From Thermoprotei archaeon (lineage in GTDB: Archaea > Thermoproteota > Thermoprotei > QMSL01 > B3-G16): 14,977 bases of DNA. The notes beneath the pieces are model-generated. The model was given only the letters and a program-made list of their open reading frames with translations. It made no database searches and was not told where the DNA came from. The translations under genes and the position numbers were made by a program. The stretch lies in NCBI GenBank assembly GCA_003649665.1, contig QMSL01000013.1, positions 1 through 14,977 on the forward strand, written 5' to 3'. This document shows positions 7,895-14,633 of the stretch, one piece after another. Within the stretch, counting starts at the first letter, position 1. Every line of letters starts with the position of its first letter.

Positions 7895-8491
7895 CTACTC
7901 TATATTTGCATGCCTTGCTCTCATCTCCTCTTCAGTGAGCTCTAATCGTCTCATAAGCTCTGTGACTACGCTATCAAGCAATACCATTGCGCTTATCTCA
8001 AACAATGTTCCTAAGGGGGTTAATGGTTCATGTTGACCTAATATTTGACGTACGTAATAATCATGCTCCTTTGCTATTTTAGTCCTTCCAGGAACGAAGA
8101 CTACAAAATCTGCAATTCTGCCTAAAGGAGAATGCCTATGGCTAGTTACAGCGACTACCTTTGCTCCGACTTTCTTAGCCGTTTTAGCCGCAAGGACAAC
8201 GGATGCTGTTAAACCAGATCCGGATATCGCAATAACTAAGTCGCCTTTGTTTATTGCTGGAACTATGGTGTCACCATATACGAAGACTTGAAAGCCCATG
8301 TGAAGAAGCCTTAATGCAAATGCGCGTCCTACCAAGCCGGAACGACCAGCCCCTATGACTAATACCTTTTTGCCCAGGGCCTTAGTTCTTATCAGTATGT
8401 CTATGAAGGTCTCTATCTCCTCCTTGTTTACCATACGTGGTAGCTTATATATGAAGCGAGCTATCTCCAATATCGCATCAACAAAGGACAA
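7895..8491 (-). CDS. 6-phospho-3-hexuloisomerase (SIS domain)
   Basis: PHI interconverts 3-hexulose 6-phosphate and fructose 6-phosphate. With hexulose-phosphate synthase run in reverse it supplies ribulose 5-phosphate in archaea lacking the oxidative pentose phosphate route. The SIS fold shows GAGRSGLVGRAFALRLLHMGF, a GDTIVPAI.KGDLVIAISGSGLT phosphosugar loop, VTSHRHSPLGRIADF, and LTPLGTLFEISA, where the Glu is in the place of the family's catalytic residue. The end ELTEEEMRARHANIE also matches PHI proteins. The frame is open back to ATG 8536, but I favour TTG 8491, which has GGGGGA upstream, sits below a TATA-like stretch, and gives about 198 aa with the SIS glycine near residue 47, as in Methanocaldococcus PHI. 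No hexulose-phosphate synthase gene is in the window. It lies just downstream of the HTH gene. Confidence 0.9.
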   Translation of the reverse strand: MSFVDAILEIARFIYKLPRMVNKEEIETFIDILIRTKALGKKVLVIGAGRSGLVGRAFALRLLHMGFQVFVYGDTIVPAINKGDLVIAISGSGLTASVVLAAKTAKKVGAKVVAVTSHRHSPLGRIADFVVFVPGRTKIAKEHDYYVRQILGQHEPLTPLGTLFEISAMVLLDSVVTELMRRLELTEEEMRARHANIE

Positions 8492-8542
8492 TCTTCTTCC
8501 CCCAGCTTCTGTTGACTCGGCAATATATGATTGCATTTAGTG

Positions 8543-8554
8543 TAATAAATTTTT
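8543..8554 (-). promoter_or_regulatory. TATA-like box for PHI
   Basis: The minus strand reads AAAAATTTATTA, centred near 8549. Transcription would begin near 8523, downstream of ATG 8536 but upstream of TTG 8491, which is one argument for the TTG start. Read-through from the HTH gene is also possible. Confidence 0.35.
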
Positions 8555-8556
8555 AA

Positions 8557-9102
8557 CTAACCTCTAGAGGAGGCAATAATCTCTGATCTTCGACTTAGGA
8601 TTTCAACCCATGGGTTATCCTTTAGGTATGATGGAAGAGGTGGTAAATTCTTGCCTATTGATGGTCTTAAATCATCTGCATTCATTACTTTAGTGTAAGA
8701 AGAAGGCCTATACTCCATTTTATCAAGAGATGCTTGAAGTCGTTCTATGGAATTCTTTAAGGTAGATAGCACATAATTCAGTTCCTTAATGACATTGACT
8801 AACTCTTTTATGTAGTTAATGAACTCATACATTTCAGCGCTTGGAATAGCTACAAAGTGAGGCAATACTAAATTAACACCGCCATTTTGCTCCTTTAAGA
8901 GGGCGCTATGCCTATATGGGGGGATCGTATGAGGCTTTTCAAGCTCGCCTTTCTCACGTAACCATCGCCTATATTTATATGTTGCCTTATAAACTGTTCG
9001 TATCGAACAACCTAAACGTTCTGCTATTTCTCGAGGTCTTAAGCCCTTAAGGTAATATTCTATGATCTGCCGTTCGGTATTGCTGAATTTTATTGATGAC
9101 AT
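8557..9102 (-). CDS. HTH DNA-binding protein with coiled coil
   Basis: This protein of about 181 aa begins MSSIKFSNTERQIIEYYLKG and carries a LuxR/sigma-70-region-4-like helix-turn-helix (LRPREIAERLGCSIRTVYKATYKYRRWL, residues about 20-50). A proline-rich linker follows, then a predicted coiled coil (about residues 95-130, EFINYIKELVNVIKELNYVL and onward), and a C-terminal tail LPSYLKDNPWVEILSRRSEII. It is probably a dimeric transcription regulator; the target is unknown. Its position 65 bp upstream of the favoured PHI start and on the same strand suggests co-transcription. I place the start at ATG 9102, with AAGGTG eight bases upstream and TATA-like boxes further up. The frame stays open to ATG 9222, but that extension is hydrophobic and unlike a DNA-binding protein, and it overlaps the promoter of the divergent zinc-ribbon gene. 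Confidence 0.75.
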   Translation of the reverse strand: MSSIKFSNTERQIIEYYLKGLRPREIAERLGCSIRTVYKATYKYRRWLREKGELEKPHTIPPYRHSALLKEQNGGVNLVLPHFVAIPSAEMYEFINYIKELVNVIKELNYVLSTLKNSIERLQASLDKMEYRPSSYTKVMNADDLRPSIGKNLPPLPSYLKDNPWVEILSRRSEIIASSRG

Positions 9103-9196
9103 GGCAGTACACCTTAATGATTCGGGAAATAAATTAGGTGATATATAGCTTATAAGGGTAGATGCCGGAACATTTATGTAATATCTTACGAATAGA

Positions 9197-9205
9197 GTTA
9201 AAAAT
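9197..9205 (+). promoter_or_regulatory. TATA-like box for the zinc-ribbon gene
   Basis: GTTAAAAAT lies about 45 nt before ATG 9244, which would give a short leader carrying GAGGTG (9230-9235). Confidence 0.35.
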
Positions 9206-9243
9206 GTAACAAGTGCATGCAAGTACGAAGAGGTGTCAGATAG

Positions 9244-9399
9244 ATGGCTGATAGAGTTAAGTGTCCTAAATGCGGAAAGGAGTTTGAGGCTGAGCCCATC
9301 AAGGAGTATAGGTTTAAGAGATGGATAAATAAGGTATATGAGTGCCCATACTGTGGCAACATCTTTAGAATTGGCGTTAGAATTCAGGAGGAGTTCTAG
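9244..9399 (+). CDS. 51-aa zinc-ribbon protein
   Basis: ATG 9244 opens a 51-codon frame ending at TAG 9397-9399, too short for many gene callers. The product starts MADRVKCPKCGKEF and has a second pair ECPYCGN, making a C-x2-C ... C-x2-C zinc ribbon (CPKCG at residues 7-11, CPYCG at 34-38). Between them is a very basic segment (KEYRFKRWINK), and it ends IFRIGVRIQEEF. Such mini zinc ribbons are common in archaea and may bind nucleic acid or partner proteins; no specific function can be given. Support for coding comes from the paired cysteine motifs, GAGGTG eight bases upstream of the ATG, and a TATA-like box. It is divergent from the HTH gene and sits 60 bp upstream of the C/D box sRNA candidate. 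Confidence 0.85.
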   Translation: MADRVKCPKCGKEFEAEPIKEYRFKRWINKVYECPYCGNIFRIGVRIQEEF

Positions 9400-9459
9400 G
9401 ATACCAAGCTACATAGTAGAACATAGCTAAGCTAATAACTGCCCACTAACTATTATAAT

Positions 9460-9523
9460 TGGGTAATGACGAAGAACGCATTCAATACTGATTAAGTGAT
9501 GAGGCGGGCAGCATCTGAACCCA
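9460..9523 (+). ncRNA. C/D box sRNA candidate (2'-O-methylation guide)
   Basis: Between the zinc-ribbon gene and the UDG end the sequence has all parts of an archaeal C/D guide RNA. A 5-bp terminal stem joins TGGGT (9460-9464) and ACCCA (9519-9523). Box C is ATGACGA (9466-9472), one mismatch from RUGAUGA; box D' is CTGA (9488-9491); box C' is a perfect GTGATGA (9496-9502), four bases after D'; box D is CTGA (9515-9518). The D guide between C' and D is GGCGGGCAGCAT, exactly 12 nt, the usual archaeal spacing. The C-D' spacer AGAACGCATTCAATA is 15 nt, slightly long. By the N+5 rule the D guide would methylate the U at position 5 of target AUGCUGCCCGCC. The RNA could be transcribed alone or processed from the zinc-ribbon mRNA. 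Targets were not searched. Confidence 0.6.
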
Positions 9524-9547
9524 TAATGGTGAATTCAGTCTTGTGGA

Positions 9548-10198
9548 CTATAGGAATTCATCTAAACTTAATTGTTTTCCTTTATGAGATACGTTTACGC
9601 TTAAAATCCTAGATATGAGCGATCCTATCCTTGCGAAATCTTTCTCTAGTATATCTCTCAGGCGAGGATTATAAAGAGCGGCGGCAGGATGATACGTAGG
9701 AAATACCAGAACCCTTAAGTTGAATATCGTCACCTCGTACGTATTCCCCCTAACCTTTGATATACCACTGGCTCTTATATTGGCCAGCCCTAATATGTAG
9801 GATGTTGAGTGCCTCCCTAAAGTCACTATCAGTTTTGGCTTAAGCAGTTTTATCTCGAAATTTAAGTAAGGGGAACATGCAGTAATCTCAGATGGACGAG
9901 GATCTCTATTTCCAGGAGGCCTACATTTCACGACATTAGTTATGTAGACTTCTTCTCTCCTCAAGCCTATGCTTTCTATTAAGGATGTGAGTAATTTTCC
10001 GGCAGGACCTACAAATGGCCTTCCCTCTATGTCTTCCTGTCTTCCAGGCGCCTCTCCAATAAACATTATAAATGAATTTAAGTTTCCCTCACCAGGAACG
10101 GCATTTGTTCTAGTTCGCCATAGATCGCATTTTCGGCAAGCTAATACATCATTCCTTAATCTCGTGTATAGCTTGAACTTATCCTCATTAGAAGCCAC
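9548..10198 (-). CDS. Family-4 uracil-DNA glycosylase (Fe-S)
   Basis: This enzyme removes uracil from DNA, a repair of cytosine deamination important in thermophiles. Motifs are ACRKCDLWRTR, VPGEG, the active-site GEAPGRQEDIEGRPFVGPAGKLL, YITNVVKCRPPGNRDP, and the C-terminal VFPTYHPAA holding the conserved His-Pro. Four cysteines (two in CRKC, one in KCRPPG, one in TACSPY) match the 4Fe-4S ligands of family-4 UDGs. I favour GTG 10198, which has GGTGATCC five bases upstream and TATA-like CTTTATA further up; it gives 216 aa starting MASNEDKF. The open frame extends to ATG 10234 with 12 hydrophobic residues that the family does not need. It is divergent from EF-2. Confidence 0.93.
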   Translation of the reverse strand: MASNEDKFKLYTRLRNDVLACRKCDLWRTRTNAVPGEGNLNSFIMFIGEAPGRQEDIEGRPFVGPAGKLLTSLIESIGLRREEVYITNVVKCRPPGNRDPRPSEITACSPYLNFEIKLLKPKLIVTLGRHSTSYILGLANIRASGISKVRGNTYEVTIFNLRVLVFPTYHPAAALYNPRLRDILEKDFARIGSLISRILSVNVSHKGKQLSLDEFL

Positions 10199-10211
10199 TG
10201 TAAGGATCACC

Positions 10212-10270
10212 GTGAAGTATAAAGTGTAATACATTAATATAGGTATTGGAGTGAATGTTTTTATCGAAGT
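10212..10270. promoter_or_regulatory. Divergent promoter region between UDG and EF-2
   Basis: Minus-strand CTTTATA (10218-10224) and CTATATTAAT (near 10231-10240) can serve the UDG gene. Plus-strand TTTTTATC (10257-10264) can serve EF-2, placing its transcript start near 10288 and leaving about 20 nt of leader with the G-rich ribosome site before ATC 10309. Confidence 0.4.
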
Positions 10271-10293
10271 CCTATACGATTATTATGTAAAAC

Positions 10294-10302
10294 GAGGGGG
10301 AT
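10294..10302 (+). promoter_or_regulatory. Ribosome binding site that decides the EF-2 start
   Basis: GAGGGGGAT resembles GAGGTGAT, the complement of the archaeal 16S tail. Its end is six bases before ATC 10309. The out-of-frame ATG at 10301 overlaps the site itself and leads to a stop after four codons, so the site points to ATC 10309 unless a base is missing. Confidence 0.5.
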
Positions 10303-10308
10303 GGGAAA

Positions 10309-12513
10309 ATCGTAAGATTTAGGCAAACAAGCGAGATACTCAAGCTAATGAGGGATAAGGAAAGGGTAAGGAATATAGGTACTTTAGCTCATGTAGATCA
10401 TGGAAAGACGACGCTCTCAGATAACCTATTAATGGCAGCAGGGCTAATTTCCCCTAAGGTAGCAGGTAAGGCGTTGGCACTAGACTATGTTGAAATAGAG
10501 CAGTTAAGGCAAATGACTGTTAAGGCTGCTAATATAAGCCTTTATCACGAGTACGAAGGAAAAGGTTATGTTATTAATCTAGTTGATACTCCTGGTCACG
10601 TCGACTTCACAGGTCATGTAACAAGGTCACTAAGAGTTATGGATGGAGCCATTGTAGTAGTTGATGCTGTAGAGGGAGTTATGACCCAAACAGAGACCGT
10701 GGTACGACAAGCACTTGAGGAGAGGGTGAGACCATTACTTTACATAAATAAAGTGGATCGACTGATAAAGGAGTTGCGATTAAGTCCACAGGAGATTCAA
10801 AGGAGATTCATTGAGATAATACGGGACTTTAACAACCTAATCGAACTCTATGGCGAGAAGGAGTTCAAGGCCAAATGGAAAGTAAATCCAGCTAAGGGAA
10901 TGGTCGCATTCGGCTCTGCGTTACATAAGTGGGGATTTACTATCCCAATAGCTCAAGAGAAGGGACTTAAGTTCGATTATATAATTGATGCCTATGAGCG
11001 GGGCTATGTGGAGGATTTAGCAAAGGATTTCCCACTTTATAGAGCGATACTGGATATGGTAATTGAACATATACCTAACCCTGTAGAAGCTCAAAAGTAT
11101 AGAATACCTAAGATATGGAAAGGCGATCTGAATAGCGAAGTAGGCAAAGCAATGCTTGAGTGCGATGAGGAGGGACCTACAGTTGTTTGTGTATCTAAGA
11201 TAGTAGTCGATCCTCATGCTGGTTTAGTAGCTACTGGAAGAGTGTTCTCAGGCACTGTTTATGAGGGAGAGGAAGTATATCTTCTCATGGCTAAAAGGAG
11301 CGGTAGAGTTCAGCAGGTAAGCCTATATATGGGTCCCTATAGGGAGCCAGTACATGAGATACCAGCTGGTAATATAGTTGCAATGCTTGGTTTGAATGAG
11401 GCAAGAGCAGGAGAGACTGTCGTGGATGTAAAGTATAAGGATGTAGTCGCTCCATTTGAGAGATTACAGTACATAAGCGAGCCTGTTGTGACAATGGCAA
11501 TAGAGCCTGTGAGAAGTCAAGATCTACCTAAGCTGGTCGACGTATTAAGGAAGATGGCAATAGAGGATCCAACATTGAAGATTACAATAAATGAAGAGAC
11601 GGGAGAGTACTTAATTAGTGGAATGGGCGCACTTCACTTAGAGATAGCCTTATGGGATCTTAAGAGAAGAAGTGGAATTGAAGTAAAGACATCACCACCA
11701 TTAGTGGTATATAGGGAGAGCATAAAAGCAGCATCACAGGTATTTGAGGGCAAATCACCCAATAAACATAATAAGTTATACATAAGCGTCGAGCCCTTAG
11801 ATGAGACCACGATTGAATTAATTCAGAAAGGAGAGGTATATGAAGACCAAGACTGGAGGGAGAGAGCTAAGATCTTAAGGGAGAAGGCAGGATGGGATTC
11901 TGATGAAGCAAGAGGAATATGGGCGATTGACGAGAACATTAACGTGTTAGTGAACAAGACCTCAGGCGTGCAACACTTACGTGAGGTGAGAGACACCATA
12001 ATAACTGGATTTAGGTGGGCGATGCGAGAAGGGCCTTTAGCACTAGAACCAGTAAGAGGCGTAAAGGTAGTACTTCATGATGCCATAATACACGAGGATC
12101 CAGCACATAGGGGACCAGCACAGATAATACCGGCAACTAGAAGAGCAATATATGCGGGAATGCTTTCAGCAAGACCAATACTCTTAGAGCCGATATTAAG
12201 GATAGACATAAAGGTTCCACAAGAGCAACTTAGCGGTGTATTAAGTGTATTGGCAAGGAGGCGTGGAAAGGTAACAAGCATAGAACAACACGGCATGTTA
12301 ATGCACGTAAGAGGAGAGATACCAGTAAGCGAGACATTCAACCTATCAGATGAAATGAGGAGTGCAACTGCCGGAAAGGCATTCTGGTCAACACAATTCC
12401 TAAAATGGGCACCAGTACCCGAGTCATCATTCAAAGAATTAGTATTATCAATAAGGAGAAGGAAGGGATTGCCAGAGGAGATACCAAAGCCAGAAGATTA
12501 CATAGGACCTTAG
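10309..12513 (+). CDS. fusA: Translation elongation factor 2 (EF-2), apparent ATC start
   Basis: EF-2 is the GTPase that drives ribosomal translocation. From ATG 10348 the frame encodes 721 aa with AHVDHGKTT (P-loop), switch I RQMTVKAANIS, DTPGHVDF, NKVD, the crenarchaeal-type EGKSPNKHNK segment, and DPAHRGPAQIIPATRR, whose His (codon 12106-12108) is the diphthamide site. The conserved frame continues upstream of that ATG: VRFRQTSEILKLM precedes RDKERVRNIG and aligns with the N-terminus of Sulfolobus EF-2 (MPRYKTVEQVLSLMKD). The codon in the Met position is ATC 10309, and no ATG, GTG or TTG occurs between the upstream stop and ATG 10348. With ATC the length is 734 aa, normal for the family. 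A missing A in the run 10306-10309 would instead give ATG 10301 and MGKIVRFRQ. The end overlaps the convergent solute-binding gene by 4 bp. Confidence 0.93.
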   Translation: MVRFRQTSEILKLMRDKERVRNIGTLAHVDHGKTTLSDNLLMAAGLISPKVAGKALALDYVEIEQLRQMTVKAANISLYHEYEGKGYVINLVDTPGHVDFTGHVTRSLRVMDGAIVVVDAVEGVMTQTETVVRQALEERVRPLLYINKVDRLIKELRLSPQEIQRRFIEIIRDFNNLIELYGEKEFKAKWKVNPAKGMVAFGSALHKWGFTIPIAQEKGLKFDYIIDAYERGYVEDLAKDFPLYRAILDMVIEHIPNPVEAQKYRIPKIWKGDLNSEVGKAMLECDEEGPTVVCVSKIVVDPHAGLVATGRVFSGTVYEGEEVYLLMAKRSGRVQQVSLYMGPYREPVHEIPAGNIVAMLGLNEARAGETVVDVKYKDVVAPFERLQYISEPVVTMAIEPVRSQDLPKLVDVLRKMAIEDPTLKITINEETGEYLISGMGALHLEIALWDLKRRSGIEVKTSPPLVVYRESIKAASQVFEGKSPNKHNKLYISVEPLDETTIELIQKGEVYEDQDWRERAKILREKAGWDSDEARGIWAIDENINVLVNKTSGVQHLREVRDTIITGFRWAMREGPLALEPVRGVKVVLHDAIIHEDPAHRGPAQIIPATRRAIYAGMLSARPILLEPILRIDIKVPQEQLSGVLSVLARRRGKVTSIEQHGMLMHVRGEIPVSETFNLSDEMRSATAGKAFWSTQFLKWAPVPESSFKELVLSIRRRKGLPEEIPKPEDYIGP

Positions 12514-14318
12514 GGATAGGGCTCGTATTCAGGGCTGTATAATTGCTTGCCTCTCTTACCAATTACTGTTATAACCACTAACATGGCTACATTAGTGGCT
12601 AAGAGGATATAGCGTTTTGTACCATATCTACGATGCTCTATTGGCGCGGATAGAAGAGTATTTTCGGGCAATAGGAGGCTAAGATATGAGCGTAGCGTTT
12701 TTATAGGTAATGATTTGACGTAGAATACCTCTAATGAATTCCTCTGAAAGAGGGGAACGAAGACACAACTTCTATGAATCATGCGCTCTATTTCTAATAA
12801 TGCGGTAGTATTTAACTCCTTAACGAATATTATAGAGTCTAGGTTCTGAACAACACGAGATTGTCTAATATCATTAGGGATTATGGGCATCATATTAGCC
12901 GAGGAATTTACAAGTAATGCTACTATTATGGGATTTGATATAATGTAGTATGGAATTTCAATAAGAGCTAAATCAAAGTCATGATATACGTAAACGCACT
13001 TGTAAAGTGTATGAGGTGGTAAGAGGATGAGTTTTGTCATGATCCCAGAGGAGTTCAGAGCATGAGCGATATGTTTAGCAGTTGCTTCGATAATAGGATC
13101 ACCTAAGGGCGCTAAAAACGTTAGATTTATGGGCATGCCATTCCACTCTAGGAACCCGTCATTGTCAAGATCAGTGTAGTTAGACTCCTGCAATAAGGAT
13201 CTAGCAACGAGAGGGGTGATGACCTTATATGAGATGCCAGCATCCTCATGAGCTTTAACATACTGTGAGAAGGCTCCATATTGAGGACTTATGAGCATTA
13301 TCGGGATAAAGGTATATACGAGTGTATTCTTACTTACCTTTAATAACTGGTTTTCAACGAATGCGTCCAGTAGAATATAGCTTATGTTATATGCGTCTAT
13401 CAGTGAGCGAATTATCGAGCGAAGCGTCATGTCACTTAAGGGAGCTTTTTCGTTATTCATTACAACAGCATATATTGCGAGGGTAGGAAGAAAGGCAAAA
13501 GCTATGTCATCCCTCAGGAGATTTGAAGCTATAAACTCCTTAGACACAAAACCTATTACGCCTTGTACTTCACCGCGCGAAAATGCCTCAAACGCTGATT
13601 CAGAATCAGGATAAGCTACTAGCTCTATCTTATCGTAAATAATACGAGATTTAAGGAAGTAGTAGGGATTCCTTTCTAATACAATTATCTCATTTGGAAT
13701 CATAAGGTCTATAACATATGGACCAGCAGTGATATTGAAGTAGAGTATATCTTGAATAGATCGGTTGCCAAGGATATCAGATCTGAGGAGAGGAGTTGAG
13801 GAGAGAAGTCTTAAGAGATATGGAACTGGCTTCGAAAACTCAACCCTAATAGCCGTGTCGTTGAGAATTGTAATCTTGGATAATGCTTTAAGCATAGAAG
13901 ACCATGGAGGAATTTTACTAACAAAAGAGATTGTGAATGCAAGATCATTAGCAGTAACCTTAATGCCGTCAGACCATGTTAGGTTGTCCCTGAGGACTAA
14001 TGTCCATTGTGTGTAATTCTCATTATTTTTCATGCTTGAGAGACTCCATAGGTTGACCATGAAGACATAGTAGAGAGGAGGAGTAGGTTTCGTTATAGTA
14101 TCGTACACTAGATTGCAGAGTAGCCATTCAAGCCAAGTTCTACAATCAAATGGATTTACCTTATTGAAATAAGGAGGAATGGCGACTCTTAATACCTTTA
14201 ACTCAGCTAAACTCATAATTTTAGATTGGACTAGAAGTACGCCATAAGGAGTTGCTAGCGTTATGAGTAGTAATAACAGCAAGGATGGACATGATACTAC
14301 CCTACGTGTTATGGCGAT
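12510..14318 (-). CDS. Family-5 ABC solute-binding protein, membrane anchored
   Basis: This is an extracellular binding protein of the peptide/nickel (DppA/OppA, SBP_bac_5) type. After a hydrophobic leader come LRVAIPPYFNKVNPFDCRTWLEWLLCNLVYDTI, WTLVLRDNLTWSDGIKVTANDLAFTI (the family's WSDG..lTA.Dv.ft motif), AGPYVIDLMIPNEIIVLERNPYYF and a long C-terminal lobe. A C-terminal span (YILLATNVAMLVVITVI) and short basic tail anchor it, as in many archaeal binding proteins. No permease or ATPase partner lies nearby. The first ATG/GTG/TTG is TTG 14282, which lacks a ribosome site and yields a leader without positive charge. The frame upstream reads AITRRVVSCPSLLLLLL, a proper signal-peptide start, from ATC 14318, eight bases after GGAGG. 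I therefore place the start there (602 aa), tentatively. Confidence 0.85.
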   Translation of the reverse strand: MAITRRVVSCPSLLLLLLITLATPYGVLLVQSKIMSLAELKVLRVAIPPYFNKVNPFDCRTWLEWLLCNLVYDTITKPTPPLYYVFMVNLWSLSSMKNNENYTQWTLVLRDNLTWSDGIKVTANDLAFTISFVSKIPPWSSMLKALSKITILNDTAIRVEFSKPVPYLLRLLSSTPLLRSDILGNRSIQDILYFNITAGPYVIDLMIPNEIIVLERNPYYFLKSRIIYDKIELVAYPDSESAFEAFSRGEVQGVIGFVSKEFIASNLLRDDIAFAFLPTLAIYAVVMNNEKAPLSDMTLRSIIRSLIDAYNISYILLDAFVENQLLKVSKNTLVYTFIPIMLISPQYGAFSQYVKAHEDAGISYKVITPLVARSLLQESNYTDLDNDGFLEWNGMPINLTFLAPLGDPIIEATAKHIAHALNSSGIMTKLILLPPHTLYKCVYVYHDFDLALIEIPYYIISNPIIVALLVNSSANMMPIIPNDIRQSRVVQNLDSIIFVKELNTTALLEIERMIHRSCVFVPLFQRNSLEVFYVKSLPIKTLRSYLSLLLPENTLLSAPIEHRRYGTKRYILLATNVAMLVVITVIGKRGKQLYSPEYEPYP

Positions 14319-14326
14319 AGTATCAG

Positions 14327-14331
14327 CCTCC
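14327..14331 (-). promoter_or_regulatory. Ribosome binding site that decides the solute-binding protein start
   Basis: GGAGG on the minus strand is followed by eight bases and then ATC 14318. It is 44 bases from TTG 14282, too far for that codon. This is the main ground for the upstream start. Confidence 0.5.
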
Positions 14332-14351
14332 TACAATAGCCAATTTTAATC

Positions 14352-14361
14352 GCTATATTTA
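14352..14361. promoter_or_regulatory. Divergent TATA-like box between the solute-binding protein and the 77-aa gene
   Basis: CTATATTTAA on the plus strand lies about 43 nt before ATG 14400. Its complement, TTAAATATAG, lies about 39 nt before ATC 14318, which would start that transcript close to the GGAGG site. Confidence 0.4.
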
Positions 14362-14399
14362 ATCTCCTAGTATGAAGAATAAAAATTACGGTGAAGCTC

Positions 14400-14633
14400 A
14401 TGAATAGCATCCATCCCCCACCATGGCTTTTGAAGATACTTCAAGTAGAGAATATAGTATGGAACGAACTACCAGAGGAACTACAACTCACGCTTCCCTA
14501 CTGCCCAATTGAAGTAGCTCAAGAAGTCATTAGATTATATAAGTTAAAGATGGAGGAAATCGAAGACGAAAACGATCTATTAAGAGAGTTAAGTGAGGAA
14601 CTTGAGAGACTCTTCTGTTCTAATAAGACATGA
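14400..14633 (+). CDS. 77-aa protein of unknown function
   Basis: I do not recognise this gene. ATG 14400 is preceded by GGTGA (14390-14394) five bases upstream and by a TATA-like box; GTG 14391 would overlap that ribosome site. The product starts MNSIHPPPWLLKILQVENIVWNELP, has a middle section LPYCPIEVAQEVIRLYKLKMEE, and ends in a strongly acidic, leucine-spaced helix (EDENDLLRELSEELERLF) likely to form a short coiled coil. There is no membrane span or signal peptide. Codon choice resembles the neighbours. It could be a small protein-protein adaptor or antitoxin-like protein, but no toxin partner is adjacent. It is divergent from the solute-binding gene and followed by about 200 bases without a supported gene. 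Confidence 0.6.
   Translation: MNSIHPPPWLLKILQVENIVWNELPEELQLTLPYCPIEVAQEVIRLYKLKMEEIEDENDLLRELSEELERLFCSNKT

Noticed and set aside
9103..9222. 40-codon N-terminal extension of the HTH protein
   Set aside because: Hydrophobic and unlike the rest; it overlaps the zinc-ribbon promoter, and ATG 9102 has the better ribosome site.
12075..12434. Minus-strand 119-codon open frame antisense to EF-2
   Set aside because: It is a shadow of the conserved C-terminal EF-2 domain; its Ser/Cys/Leu-rich product has no recognisable motif.
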